Origin: Schizochytrium sp. TIO01
Taxonomy: Eukaryota; Sar; Bigyra; Thraustochytrida; Thraustochytriidae
Assembly (NCBI GenBank): GCA_004764695.1
Contig: SMSO01000031.1
Span: 6,133,261 to 6,197,260 of the forward strand
Direction: 5' to 3'
DNA length: 64,000 nucleotides
This document shows, in pieces, positions 25,249 through 36,992 of the stretch. Within the stretch, counting starts at the first letter, position 1. Each line of letters starts with the position of its first letter. Below the pieces are notes generated by a model that saw nothing but the letters and a program-made list of their open reading frames with translations, was not told the origin of the DNA and did no database searches. The position numbers were made by a program, and so were the translations under genes.

Positions 25249-26283
25249 GAGAGGGGGGGCACACTGTACGTATATAACTTACCAGTATCTGATAGATCCT
25301 TCTATTCAGCCTCTTTATGCCTATATAGCCTCTACAGGGAAAAATCTGAGGAGCCGAGCATGGAAAATCAGAATGAGTGGAGGCTGTGGAGTTTAGGTTA
25401 GATGGCCAGTAGTAGTATGTGGGGGTAGTTAAGGCCATAGGCTCTAGGCAGCCACAAAAGCACAGCAGTAAGGCACATCTTTGGGAAAGACTACAAGTTT
25501 GTATTGTGTGCAAGTAGAATTTGTAGTATAATTACTAGAGAATGCATGCAAGTGATACATGGTCTAGTGGGTAGTAAATTAAACATACCTAGTTGTAGTA
25601 TTGGAGAGGATAACTGAGGAGTGCTGGGGATCTAAGATTGATGGACGATGGCGAGCTCTGGGTTGATGTGCTTGGCTTGCTTCCTTGAGTGGATGGATGG
25701 ATATGTGACAGCCTAACTACCGTTGTTGGAAAATTTCTGCAAACTTGGGCTATCTATCTCCGGTTCTAGATAACGTGGTCACATGAATGAAGGTTTTCTG
25801 TGCATGATAGCAAGTACCTACCCCGGGTTATGGTCTTGAGCAGATGATAGGACTCTCGAACAACTTGAGGATTAATAAGTCTGGCGTATTTCGATACAAG
25901 AGGCATTTTGACCATGTTACAGACACTAGAGACTATACCAGAGCAGTATAATTATTGTTGCCTTGCATAATAAAATTCCGCCACTATTGGAATACTGTCA
26001 CTTATAAGGTGACTTGAATGAAAGTAGTATCGCTCATGGGATCTCTTATTGACTAGCAACAAGTGGTTATTGAATTTTACAACTCATTATTATTACATGC
26101 TTCTAAGTTAACATTCTTCTGGAGACTGGGAATTTGGTCATATGCCTTGGTTCTCATGTAAAATTTGCCATCCTTTAGCTAGAGACAAAGCTGTAGCTAC
26201 GAGCAGAATGACCAGAATCAAACATAAAAGTTTCTAGACATGGTACACAGAGAGTGAAACAAGAGTCCTTGAGCTCCTTTTTA
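25249..26283. other. Stretch without a supported gene
   Basis: No frame of note on either strand. It lies between the minus-strand segments and the stop of the MscS-like gene and contains no long repeat. Confidence 0.5.
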
Positions 26284-28065
26284 CTAATCGGCATCGTTAA
26301 GCATGGTGAACTTGATTGAATTATTTGCAAACAGTTGGTAAATGTAAAGGTTGATTGCATGTTGCGCATCTTTAAATATTTTGGAGTCATTTCCCTGGAC
26401 CTCAAAGACATATTCAAAGCGCGCACCATGGGGACCTAGTTCCATTAAATGTGCATATACAAAGTCAGCATCACCAACATCTGTGAAGGCTGTTTCAATG
26501 AGTCCTGAAACTTTCGCAAGCCGCTGCGGGGGCACATCATAGTGTACAAGAATATGATTCTTGACACGCCGACGGCGCATCTTTGTGCGATTGAAGATTT
26601 TACCTGTAATGAGCTCCGAGTTAGGAATCACCATAGTCTCACCATTATATGTTGTCACGAAGTGGGTGCTACGAAAACCAATGCGGCGAACAATCGCCTC
26701 TGTATCATTATAAACTACGCGATCTCCTAAGCCGAAAGGGTGGTCAGCTAACAACGATGCAGTGGCAATCATGTCTCGTAGAGCCGCTTGTGCCGCGAAA
26801 GCGGCAGCGATGGAACTGATTCCAAGACCCGCAACATAAGAGGACATGTCAAAACCCAAAGCAGCAAGCATACTTGCTGCCGTCACAAGCCAAAGACACA
26901 TCTGAACTGCGCTTGTGAGAACACGCCAGGAGTCCTTGAGGATACTCTGCGATCCAGACCTCATAATGAGGTCTTCCATAATTACAGCTGCTGCAGCAGA
27001 TAAAGGAACGAAAATGCGAAGGACCATAGAAGCCTTGAACAATTTAAGAACCGTATCACGCATGGAATCTGTGAGTTCCATTGTCCCAAGTGTAGTCAAT
27101 GACATGAGCGCCACCCACGTGCACCATGATATAAGGCGTTCAGTGAGCGGTGTATTTGTTCTTGTGATCCCACGGTGAAATGAGAGCAGACCGACGCCGT
27201 GTTCTACGGTCATCGAAACGAATCTTCGTAAAGGTGGCGAGTTCGAATCATCTATGGACCGATGATCGCCAGCCTCAGCATCTGAAGCGGAGGCATGGGC
27301 AAATGTGGCTGCTCTAACAGCCTGTGCAAAAGACATCCGTTGCACCTCGACGCTAGGAAAAAATACCAACAGCACTTTGACGAGGAACATGTCCACAAGA
27401 AGCAGTTGCTTAGATCGCATGTTTTCGTCGTTAGCATGATGTGCATCATCGGCTGCGAATTGTGTATCTTCGCCATCGTTGCTGCCAAGGGAGCTCATTT
27501 GCGTTGCACGACGCTCGTTAATACTGCGTTCTGTTGATCTTGCATAATTGTGGATTTTATTCTCAATCGATGACACTGCAAACACCAGCAGTGCAGCGGC
27601 GAAGATCCAACGAACGTAGTTGATGACGCGGTTTCCGACAGGCCCTATGTGCGTGTGTAGCATAGGTGCTTGCTTGCCTTGCAACCAAAGCTCATCGCCC
27701 GTTGCCAGATATCTTGCCTCTGGGAAAACCAAAAGAACTGTCGAAACCACTGCGAATGCCGCCACAGCTTTCCATGGTGCCGCGCCAGTAGCCATATCTG
27801 CGGAGTCTCTGCTGTTATGACTAAGGAAGCTGCTTTTGCCTCGATTTCTGTTTCCGTGGCTCGCTGCACCAAGCCTTTGGGAATGATTATTTGCACTAGC
27901 TTGAGCACCACTCGTATATATCGCAGGTCCTCTATCCGCTTTCACGATTCCTCGAAAGATCGCACTTGACGCTTCAATGTCGCCTTTGTTGTGATCGTCC
28001 TTGTAGTTGTCGTTCTTTGCATCAAAGTTCTGGTTCTGTGTCACTCTGGCCCTCGACCTGTTCAT
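26284..28065 (-). CDS. MscS-family mechanosensitive ion channel
   Basis: A 593-aa frame from ATG at 28065. Channels of this family open under membrane tension and release ions or osmolytes; in eukaryotes they sit in plasma, ER, vacuole or plastid membranes. Residues 1-95 are polar and low in order. Hydrophobic segments lie at about 100-118, 149-168, 220-238, 313-330, 346-363 and 383-403. The pore region at about 405-450 has the family pattern: a glycine/alanine-rich helix (GLGISSIAAAFAAQAALRD) followed by DHPFGLGDRV, matching the RPF-x-VGD turn of MscS. Next come the beta domain with TTYNGETMVIPNSELITGKI and a C-terminal alpha/beta part ending at 593. A loop at 170-215 is His/Asp-rich and could be regulatory. 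The frame is intact and no intron is needed. The exact subfamily and membrane are unknown. Confidence 0.93.
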   Translation of the reverse strand: MNRSRARVTQNQNFDAKNDNYKDDHNKGDIEASSAIFRGIVKADRGPAIYTSGAQASANNHSQRLGAASHGNRNRGKSSFLSHNSRDSADMATGAAPWKAVAAFAVVSTVLLVFPEARYLATGDELWLQGKQAPMLHTHIGPVGNRVINYVRWIFAAALLVFAVSSIENKIHNYARSTERSINERRATQMSSLGSNDGEDTQFAADDAHHANDENMRSKQLLLVDMFLVKVLLVFFPSVEVQRMSFAQAVRAATFAHASASDAEAGDHRSIDDSNSPPLRRFVSMTVEHGVGLLSFHRGITRTNTPLTERLISWCTWVALMSLTTLGTMELTDSMRDTVLKLFKASMVLRIFVPLSAAAAVIMEDLIMRSGSQSILKDSWRVLTSAVQMCLWLVTAASMLAALGFDMSSYVAGLGISSIAAAFAAQAALRDMIATASLLADHPFGLGDRVVYNDTEAIVRRIGFRSTHFVTTYNGETMVIPNSELITGKIFNRTKMRRRRVKNHILVHYDVPPQRLAKVSGLIETAFTDVGDADFVYAHLMELGPHGARFEYVFEVQGNDSKIFKDAQHAINLYIYQLFANNSIKFTMLNDAD

Positions 28066-28703
28066 GTCCAGCCTCCCTCCGTGACTCGAGACTTCCCAGG
28101 TGACCTAAGACCTCTCTTCAGCCCTGGATCTGGGAGATCCCCTGCAGCGAGGGACCTTATTGCGTCGCTGACGCTGTCCACGTGTTGTCTCTGCGCTCCC
28201 ACTCTGCTCCGCGTCTGCCTGAGCTTCCTCAGCAATGTAAGCGCCAATGTGTGTGACCTTCTGCCCAAAACGTCACACCGCCATCGCCGTGACTTTCTGT
28301 GCATTTTGTCACGGCCCGAGGTGCTGGTGGAAGTGAGTTATACGCCCATTTACAATAGGCTAAAGCGCCTCATCTCAATAGGTTATTCAAAGATACTTCA
28401 CTTCCGCGCGGTTCCGGAAGTGCAATGTTCACTCGCGCGGGGCGTTTAGGCAGGCATAGCCGACTCCTACGCCAGTTCCGCTTGCCTTGCGCAAGAGCAC
28501 GAACTGAGATGTATGTATGTAACGAAGAAGAAGGAAGAGCTCAGGCTCAAGAGAAGGCGTCGAAGAGCCTCCAAGCTGTGGAGAAGAGGCGTGAGCGAGA
28601 GCCGTGAAGACCTCGCACTGTGCGTCCTCAGCGTCCACTCTGCAGCCTCTTCTCCAGAAGCCATGGGTCTTTCTTTGCTGCGTCGGAGAAAAGGGCAGAA
28701 TTT

Positions 28704-28729
28704 TTAATAAGTAAGTAAGTAAATAAATA
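28704..28729. repeat. (TAAG/TAAA)n microsatellite
   Basis: Six short units of TAAG passing into TAAA. Confidence 0.7.
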
Positions 28730-29033
28730 AGTTTGTTTAAGAATTCTTTGTTTCTTTTAACTTTTCGACTGTTTCCACTTTGTTTAGGAATTGTCAAACT
28801 CCAAATACTTCGACGTCGCGGGGAAGGCGTCCGCTCACATCGCAGCGGGACGCAGCGGGAGGCAGCGGGAGCGGTGGCAACAGCTGCTTTCCGAAGCCAC
28901 GAGGCAGCGCAGCATCGGCAACGCGGGCCCAGAGAGATCTTCTCGTATGCAAAGAGAATAAATATCATCCTGGTTTCTTCGATTGAAATCACCTCTTTCT
29001 CAATCTGCATTCCTAACAAGCGGCTAACGACTC

Positions 29034-29258
29034 TTAGGCGAAGGCAGCCACCTCGAGGCCCAGCTTTCTTCTCTCCGTCACGGTATCTTTCTTGGCCAAA
29101 GCTCGAGGTTGTGCTTTCGCTGGCGTCCGGCAGAACGTCTTTCTGGTTGCGGGCCGAGGCGCGAGAGTCGGCGGAGTCGCAGCGGTCGAAGTCTTCGAAG
29201 TCGTCGATTGATTGCTGGAAAGTGAAGAGTGAATAAAATTCGCCAAATTCTTCGACAT
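29034..29258 (-). CDS. Small hypothetical protein or first exon, 74 aa
   Basis: A minus-strand ATG at 29258 begins MSKNLANFIHSSLSSNQSTT, followed by a Thr/Pro/Arg-rich segment (PTLAPRPATRKTF) and a charged helix (KDTVTERRKLGLE) before a stop at 29034. Composition and codon pattern look coding. An alternative is splicing: GAG|GTGGCT to AATGCAG|ATTGAG would remove 47 nt containing the stop and continue in frame with IEKEVISIEETRMIFILFAYEK. The ATG lies 130 bp from the divergent start at 29388. The long minus frame that covers 28429-29274 uses another phase and loses protein-like character after about 29000. The family is not recognised. Confidence 0.33.
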   Translation of the reverse strand: MSKNLANFIHSSLSSNQSTTSKTSTAATPPTLAPRPATRKTFCRTPAKAQPRALAKKDTVTERRKLGLEVAAFA

Positions 29259-29387
29259 CTGAAACCTTAGTCAAAGCCTGAAAACCCGAAGCGAAGAGCC
29301 CGAGCGCAAGGACCTATCTGTACAGGTGTCGCTGAGGGACGGGACGTCTTCGCGAGGCAGACCCCGTTCACGCAGGCGTGCAGGAAG

Positions 29388-30194
29388 ATGATGAGCCATC
29401 GTATCCAGGCGCAGGCGGCGGCGGAGGAGATCTTGAGCGAAAGTGACCGCCATGCGCTTTACGAGATGCGCCGCAACATCTACATGGGCGGAGCCCAGGG
29501 CGGCGCCGCGGGCTTTCTCGCGGGAGGCATTGGCTACCGCCTGGCCCAGAACTTCGAGAGTGTCCGCCGCATGCGGCTTGACAAGCGTCACGCTTTCGCC
29601 ACGCCTCTGCTCACACTCGCCATGGGCGCCATGCTGGGATCCATGGTAGCGTCCAGAAATAACGCGCACACGCTCCACTATATTGTCCACAAGTACTCCT
29701 CACCGGAGCTTACTCCGTACCAAGAGCGTGCAGCCGTCTTTAAAGAGCTCGGCAGCCGCATGGACCCTCACTACGACGACGTCCAAGCTCATGACCACGA
29801 GGCCCATCTTGATGATCCTCTTGTAAAGCTTTTTAATGCCGACGACCCCGCTCAAAATCACAGCAACATGAACAGCGCTGTCAGTAGCGAGACTGTGAAC
29901 AATGGCGTCAACGTTGGCGTTGCCAGCGAAGATCTTGGCACCGCTGCAGCCCCAGCGAAGGCCAAGGTTGACGCTTTTGTGGCTGCTTGGGACCACAATC
30001 AGTACTATCCTCAGAATCATGCAGCAGCAGCGACTCCGGCACCTGTGGATCACACCGTTGTGGACCCTGCTGGCTGGCCTCAGGAGCCACACCCACAAAC
30101 CTCTCTTGATACCTGGCAACATCGCCAGGAGGTCCAGCAGCACCGACTTCAGGATTCAGTCCCTGCTGCAGGTGTGACTGTTGCAAGGTGGTAA
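29388..30194 (+). CDS. Small two-helix membrane protein, weakly OCIA-domain-like
   Basis: A 268-aa frame from ATG at 29388; a second ATG follows immediately at 29391. After a short acidic helix (ILSESDRHALYEMRR) come two glycine/alanine-rich membrane segments, at about residues 32-52 (GGAQGGAAGFLAGGIGYRL, with small-residue packing motifs) and 68-90 (FATPLLTLAMGAMLGSMVAS). A conserved-looking HTLHYIVHKYSSPELTPYQE follows. The order of charged helix, glycine-rich hairpin and short amphipathic tail resembles OCIA-domain proteins of endosomal and mitochondrial membranes, but no diagnostic residue settles it. The C-terminal half (about 110-268) is polar, His/Gln/Ala-rich and probably disordered. 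The upstream region is CpG-rich. Third codon positions are G/C-rich and the frame is intact, so I think the gene is real. Its function is open. Confidence 0.78.
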   Translation: MMSHRIQAQAAAEEILSESDRHALYEMRRNIYMGGAQGGAAGFLAGGIGYRLAQNFESVRRMRLDKRHAFATPLLTLAMGAMLGSMVASRNNAHTLHYIVHKYSSPELTPYQERAAVFKELGSRMDPHYDDVQAHDHEAHLDDPLVKLFNADDPAQNHSNMNSAVSSETVNNGVNVGVASEDLGTAAAPAKAKVDAFVAAWDHNQYYPQNHAAAATPAPVDHTVVDPAGWPQEPHPQTSLDTWQHRQEVQQHRLQDSVPAAGVTVARW

Positions 30195-32127
30195 ATCTGG
30201 CGGATGCCAAAGAATGTTACTCTAGAAATCACGACCTGCGCGATATTTACATACTCTTGCACAAACACTGTCGACAGGCCAACGTCAGCGACGGAGACGC
30301 CGAAGACGGCCAGCTCTGGCGACATCTACAACAGCATCTTGCGCCTGCATACATACAACACTACTAAGATTTGAACCTTCGGCGTTTATGAATGCTATCT
30401 CGTACTACCTGCAAACGGAGTGCCAATACAGCTACCATTATAGCCACATTGTCATCTAAACTATACCTGCCTGTACCGACTAAACCCCATCACCGAATAT
30501 CTCTCGTACCCTACAATCATAAGTCGTGACCTGGTACCTTGTCACGATATTGTGAGACTTCGCCATCATGGTAATAATGAGTGCGGCCTCCTGGCCTAGA
30601 CCAAGCAGGTTCACAGCGCACTTTTCAATGCTGCAAACCCTGCTTGCTCGCCGGCCGACTACTTCATAGTGTTCATAACTACTTCTATCTAGATCTAATC
30701 CTACTACAATGAAGACTCGTTTTCGCTATCGTTTAAAACGATTTGACCCATGCACTACGCCATACTATTCTATGTTGGCAAGTCAGACTAACATCGATAA
30801 AGCCTTGAGAGCATATCATAACTCTGCTACTAACATTGCCTCACTTTACTTGGCCAATTAATGGTTTTCACGTATGGCATCATGAGGCTCTGCTGGTGCG
30901 CCTCCCTTTAATATAGACAAATAGCGGCATATCAAGATTCAACCTGCTTTGTTTATCATGAAGGCTTCTTATCGAGTAGCCAGTATATCAACCTGCCTTC
31001 TTACACATCATATAATTTTCTCAGACATATCTTTCCCTGCTCAAAACTCTAACTTTTGATTGCCTTGCCTATTCCGATACTTTATGGGTGGCGAGCGTGA
31101 GCTATAGCTGGTGCTGTCTCGCTGCATTTGTTGCGGCGGTGCATGGAGAAGAAACATCTTCCGCATGTCCTATCGCATGAGAAGGCGGTATTTAGGGATA
31201 CGAAGATGGCGTGTGAACTGCTGCTCGCTCGCGCCTGTTGGCGGAAGACCCATGCTGGCTGGGACGCTTTTCGATGGGCACGTGTCTTATATCATCACTA
31301 CTACTATTCGAGCTTCATCTTCAAGCAAGTCAGCTAGCTGTCTGCGTATTCTGTACGTTGCTTGCTGCTGAGTGGCCAAGTGCAAAGCCATACACAAGCT
31401 TATCAAAGGTCGTCTGCAAACGACCTGTGTTATCAAGAAAGAGGCTTGGGCAATATGAATGGGTTGTATGGGTCGTCTATATAATTTGCTTGGCATAGCT
31501 CAGTATACAGTAACAATACTACTGAGTCACCCATTCAATAGCTGCTGTCACATCACCTCAAGGTGATTGCCGGCTATTTATTCATGAGCCCACTCCCAAT
31601 GGGCGCTTAACTCGAGAATTTTACGACATGTACATGCATGCTCATTATGCTTCTACCCATTCTATCTTCTCCGGGTCGTAACAGAGGGTCACCAGTTTGT
31701 GTCACATGAATTACAGGGATGCAGGGTGATAATAATCGTGGGTCTTTGCCTTTCGCGCTCCTCCATTGCGAGCAAGGCCGGACGTGGGTAAACTGTCAGG
31801 GAGACCGCCACTCACTCCCCGTGCTTCTTTCGCATACGCCTTGCCTCGTTGTGCGCCCGGGGCTTCGGGCCCGAGCTCTTCGCAGGCCGCGCGCCCATCA
31901 GTGATATTGATTCGCCATTCCTGAGAGCGCACCGTAGGCTCCTCCCGGCCAGATCAGACAGACCACACAGGACGAACACGCAGAAAGACCAGGTCACCCG
32001 GCGACTGCGTCCACAGCGCATGGTGCCGGGGTCCCTGGCGGCGTCATGTCATCGCGGCCTCCCCTCGCAAAACTGTTCCACGTCGACGGTCGCCATCTTC
32101 GCCGCAAGGAGCGAAGTCATTGCAGAG

Positions 32128-32180
<53 letters not shown>
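32128..32180. repeat. (CAAT)n microsatellite
   Basis: Thirteen CAAT units. A degenerate relative (ATTAATCA-type) lies just downstream at 32222-32266. Confidence 0.92.
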
Positions 32181-33090
32181 CTCATAATAATACGCATCTT
32201 CAGAGAAAGAACTTTTGTTCGTTGATTAATCAATTAATCAATCAATTAATCAATCAATTAATTATCATTTATTGGTTTTAAAAGTAAAACCAAAGTTAAC
32301 AAACGAATTTAAATTGAGACTCATTTTACTATTTCCATCGTTATATCCTCTCACAAACGATATGATTTGAAATTAGAAAAAGAAAAAGAAAAGAGAAAAA
32401 GAAAAGGGAAAGTCATCTTCTTCTTCTTTGCAAAGAAAAGGGAAAAAGTGTTCACTCCCTCCAAAGAAGTCTGCAGTTTAAAGGCGCTGAAAATCGCTGT
32501 TGCTAGAAATCGCTGTGAAGGCATGCCTGTAATTTACTGCAGGCAGCTGACTGACTGACTGACTGCGTGTCCAAATGGCTGACCAATAAGCTCCAAAGAC
32601 GCCACGGCTGAGCACTTTGGGCCTTCATTCTCACGCTTACCGTCGCGTGCGCTGTTCGCGACTGCTGCAGACGCACCTTTTGAAGAGTTTACGAGCAGTT
32701 TCTAAGAAGGCTTTTCCAAAATTACATTGTTCCCTCTCTCTCTATATAGTTTAAAAAATAAAATGCTTTTTAATAGTAAATAAATATATAAACAGATATA
32801 TATATATGTTGATTCTCATGAAGAAAAGAGGAAAGAAAAGAAAAGAGCTCTTCTTTTCTTATTGCAGAGTTAAGGGCGAATAAATAAACGACGAGGGATC
32901 TATCTGCAAATCAGTCTGTTAGAGTGAGCTTTGAAATACTCAGACGTGCAATTGGAGCTAAAGGAGAACAATCTTTTGGGTGACGGGTCTTTTCTTTCGC
33001 CGCCTCAACAAAGTGGGAGTTTGTTTGATTCATTTAGCAAAAAGTTTAGCAAAAAGAAAAGGAGCCCGGTGGGACTCTTTTTTTCACCTC

Positions 33091-33140
33091 TTTTCTTTTC
33101 TTTTCTTTTCTTTTCTTTTCTTTTCTTTTCTTTTCTTTCC
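33091..33140. repeat. (TTTTC)n microsatellite
   Basis: About ten TTTTC units. A short (AAAT)n run follows at 33166-33184. Confidence 0.9.
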
Positions 33141-34347
33141 TTAAGCTCAGCTTTCTCCCTATAAAAATAAATAAATAAATAAATCATAAATTATAATTAA
33201 GTATAAACAAGAATCTATTCGAAGCCTCTTCCATCTCGATCAAACCGCAGATTCCGCGTCAATTGGGCCCAAAGCCAGTCCAGGGACCTATCTGTGCAAA
33301 CAGACGCATCACTCAAAAGACAACTCCGCCATTTCAAGCGCATCCTTCAACGACTGAATCAATACGAATGAAAAGAACTCGAAAGAAGAAGAAAACCTCA
33401 AACCCCCAAAAACAGGGAAAGAAGAAGAAAAAAAAAAAAGCCGCCTACCTGTCTGCATAGGCTAATCCCTAGGTGGGCACGCAATTGAAAAAGAAAAGGA
33501 AGACCAACAAAAAAGAAAATGCGCCAAGCTTTAGGCTAGCAGTGCCTATGCAGCGGATTAGGGTATTTGTACCATATAACAGTACCGGTACGTATGTGAG
33601 ACGCCACGTCCTGAAGTCAACGAGTTTGCTTCAAGTAAGTAGGCGCTAATGCTGCTTAGGAGTGGCGTACAGGTAATGTTGAAGTATGCACACCTAAGCT
33701 TGGATAGAGGACTACAAGGTTCTTTCTGCGGGTCCTGCCGCTTTTTTAGATAAAAATGCGCCGATACGGCGCAGCATTATTGATGTTTGATAGAGGCGGT
33801 TTTGCCACACTGAGACAGCTGCTGAAAAATCTCGCACCTCAGTCGCCAAATTGCCGCGCTTGTCAACGTTATTCACTTCTTTATGACACTTTTGCTCAAG
33901 CTGTGAACACTCTTATTATTCTCATTTCTTTCTCTAAGTTGAGCGAACGGAATCGAAAACTAAACTAATGCAGTTCTTCATGCGCAGAGTACCGATCTCT
34001 GAAGCCCTCTGCATACGCAAAAACCTGCACAGGTACGTACATGCATGCATACACACATGCTCATGCGTGCCTCCGCCAGGCCTCGAGCCTGCGGCGTGAA
34101 TGTCGCAGTAGGTGTTGGTTTGTTTGTCCTGCAAAGGTTTTCTGTAGGGATGTAATTTATGGAATCGCTTCAGAGGTCGACTTTTAAAGTGGGATGCGCT
34201 CTGAGATTTGCAATTTGAAGGTCACCTTTTTCCAAGGATGATTCACATCTTCGATGACTGCCTATCTATCATTTTACAGTTACAGTGATTCACTACGCAT
34301 CAAAAGGAATCAGTTGTTATGGATCTTCTTCGATTCGGTTGACGCTG

Positions 34348-34372
34348 TTTTTTTTTTTTTTTTTTTTTTTTT
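34348..34372. repeat. Poly(T) tract followed by (GAAT)n
   Basis: Twenty-five T, then a short AT linker, then about nine GAAT units at 34387-34422. Confidence 0.85.
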
Positions 34373-34810
34373 ATTATAGAATTATTGAATGAATGAATGA
34401 TGAATGAATGAATGAATGAATGGCAAAGATGGAAACTCATCCCTTCGTCTGAATAATAAGAAGAGAAAGAACGCTGTAATGTCGAGCTGCGATCTCGAGA
34501 ACCTGCCGTCAACGGCTGCCGAAGTTCACGATAACTACACCCTTCATTTAAGCGCGAAGATGCCGCTCCCGAACGAGGTGACGTGCAAACGGCTCGAGGG
34601 GTGGGCTGCACCCGCGTAAGGCATTTATTTGGCCAAGGCCACCGTAATTTGCATTTCGTGAGTTTGCCTTAGGATGCATCGCGATCCTTCAAGTTCCTTC
34701 GCTCTCTATTGAAAGGCGTTTACAGAATCTTACGAAGAAGAAGGGAAGTGGCATAATTGAACACTCTTTGCGTTATTGACTCCTGAGAAGATAAATGTGG
34801 GTTCATTGGA

Positions 34811-34900
34811 ATTAAAGATAATTTAAGGGAATTCAAGCGAATTCAAGATAATTCAAGATAATTCAAGATAATTCAAGGGAATTCAAGATATTTCAAGTTC
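34811..34900. repeat. 10-bp minisatellite, nine units
   Basis: Nine in-register 10-bp units based on ATTCAAGATA, with variants ATTTAAGGGA, ATTCAAGCGA and ATTCAAGGGA. The period is close to one helical turn. Confidence 0.88.
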
Positions 34901-35522
34901 CATGCAAAGCCGCAAGAGACGGGGCTTACGCAGCAGGCCCTAGCTCGAAACAAAATAGTAAACTTGTGGAATGTAGAGCTCACGCATCCATCCATCATCG
35001 CCGTGATCGCTTGCGGGTCGAACTCCGCCCACGTCAAATCTGCAGCGACTCGAAACCCTTTTTCTGCAAATGCTGAGATCGGCGATCCGAGGTTTTGGAT
35101 TTCACGAGCTCGCGATCCACCACCACGACGAGAGATCTGGAACGCGATCTTGTCCAGGCGGGTGAACAACTCCGCTGTCGTGCCATGCTAAAGCCGAATC
35201 GCCTTCAAACCAGCACGCACACAAACTAAAAACCAACTTGTATCTATCTTGCCACGATGCCAAGCACGCACTACAGCAGACCCTCTGTTGTGTTGACTTC
35301 AGATCTTCTTCGCTGCTGTAAGATAGCGCTGCCACTATCTCTAGCTAGAGCTGCGTAACCAGGTGGGTGGGTACCCACCTCCACTGTCTTTGAGGGAGGG
35401 AGGGAGTGAGTGAGCTACTTCTGTGGATCAAAGATCACTGCACAAGAACCGGTAAATCACAGAAACCTAGTTCCAAGCGGTACAAGCAGGAACTGCTCGG
35501 CCTCGCCAGCCAGCCTGTCATC

Positions 35523-35548
35523 CAGTCAGTCAGTCAGTCAGTCAGTCG
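35523..35548. repeat. (CAGT)n microsatellite
   Basis: Six to seven CAGT units, with decayed copies continuing to about 35566. Confidence 0.8.
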
Positions 35549-36671
35549 GTTTTCAGTCGTCGGTCAGAACCAAGCATCCTCGCCAGTGCTCGACCTCGCG
35601 AGCTCGAGTTCCTCAGGATGATGGCCTGTGGCAGTGCCCTCGATTCGATTGCAAGGAAAGCTCGCCCGCTATTCGCCAGCTTTGTGCTTTGAAAGCCAAC
35701 TTCGCTATGACGGGCTACTCAGCTAATAAGAGAAGTATATGGCCTGGAGTGCGGTGCGCCAAGTGTGCTCTTGGGAGTTCCCATCCATGGTCAGCGGGTC
35801 CTACCCGTGAGGGGGCGGTATGTGTAATGTATGTGACAACTCAGTTGGCTTTGCCTGCTTTCGTGATCTTGAATACGCTTGACATCTTCGCGTTGAGTGG
35901 CCCTTTCGATGGGATTAATTAGATGCAACTTGAAGATGTGAACCTCGGGAGCAGCGGGTGCGGATTGCTGATTCTGAGCTGCTCCTGAAGAGATGTGCAC
36001 TGCATTATCTATCTTTGTTCAGGCGGAGTGCATTTTGTAAGAGTACGTAATTGTTTTTGCTCAAGTATAAAATAAAGTTGAGCGTGCGTGATAAAAAAAT
36101 AAATTTAAAAAAAATTAGTTAGTTTCTTTCTTTTGCTCGAAAAGGAGAATAAAGTTTATGAAAAGTGATACAGGAGAATGGCATCCAGCCTTTCGTATGC
36201 CACGAGAATATGAGTTTGGTGGTGCTACGAGATCATAAGTATGTTAACGAGACTCTTGACTAGTTTGGAACATGATGGGGAAGCATGAAAACACAATTTT
36301 TATCAACATTTGACTTCTGCTTTAAAATCGTTGAGCAGCAAATGTAAACTTTGCTTAAATAGCCGTCATTAGAATTTTAACATAAGAAGACATTTTAAAA
36401 AACCGCTCTCAAGAAACCCCACCACGGTTAATCTTTCGATGCCGTGAATTAAGACCAGAAATCCATATATTGTAAACTCAATACCAAAGTTGAGGATCCC
36501 ACGCTCAACTTCTTCAATCTGATATGCTAATGCTGGTGCTGTCTCATGGTCTGTCTAAGGTTGGTTAAAATGTTCAAGTAAGTAGCCCCGTTCAGGTCGC
36601 AATATCTTCTTACGATTGAAAGAAAATTGCCAGATTCACTTGATAACTATTACATGCATCTGCAGATGCTT

Positions 36672-36992
36672 CTATATCGGAACTCTGCCATCCATCACTG
36701 TTAACATAGCAACGCCTGAAGGTCTCCTGCCGATAGTGACCCGAGTACCAAAGAGTAAAACGCTTGGTATTTCTTCACATATATAGTAATATCTTCTTGA
36801 CTTTGTGGGACAACTATTCGATCTCGGAATGCATTTGATTCCTTGAAACGCGACTTCATGAGCCTCTTCAAATCCCAGACCTGATTGGCGTATTCCTGTA
36901 TCCTGTTGTTTCGTTTCTTGATTGTTTATAATGAAATATACCAGCACCTGGTACATATGCAGTTTAACGATCCAGAAGATGACTCCTACCAT
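36672..36992 (-). CDS. Small hypothetical ORF, 106 aa
   Basis: A minus-strand ATG at 36992 begins with a hydrophobic segment (MVGVIFWIVKLHMYQVLVYF), then a polar middle part and a C-terminus reading SVLLFGTRVTIGRRPSGVAM. It could be a small membrane protein or a terminal exon. Nothing nearby supports it and I do not recognise a family. It lies in a gene-poor region where frames of this length also arise by chance. Confidence 0.2.
   Translation of the reverse strand: MVGVIFWIVKLHMYQVLVYFIINNQETKQQDTGIRQSGLGFEEAHEVAFQGIKCIPRSNSCPTKSRRYYYICEEIPSVLLFGTRVTIGRRPSGVAMLTVMDGRVPI

Noticed and set aside
25555-25585. tRNA-like string TGGTCTAGTGGGTAG
   Set aside because: Resembles a D-arm, but no matching acceptor, anticodon or T-arm can be folded around it.
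28429-29274. 281-codon minus frame
   Set aside because: Starts well but becomes Arg/Cys-rich and then AT-rich low complexity; the 74-codon frame in another phase, possibly spliced into part of it, is the better candidate.
30360-30400. T-loop-like GGTTCAAATC on the minus strand
   Set aside because: The bases that would form the T-stem do not pair.
35410-35922. 170-codon plus frame
   Set aside because: No ATG at the start, runs through the CAGT repeat, and has no family motifs.
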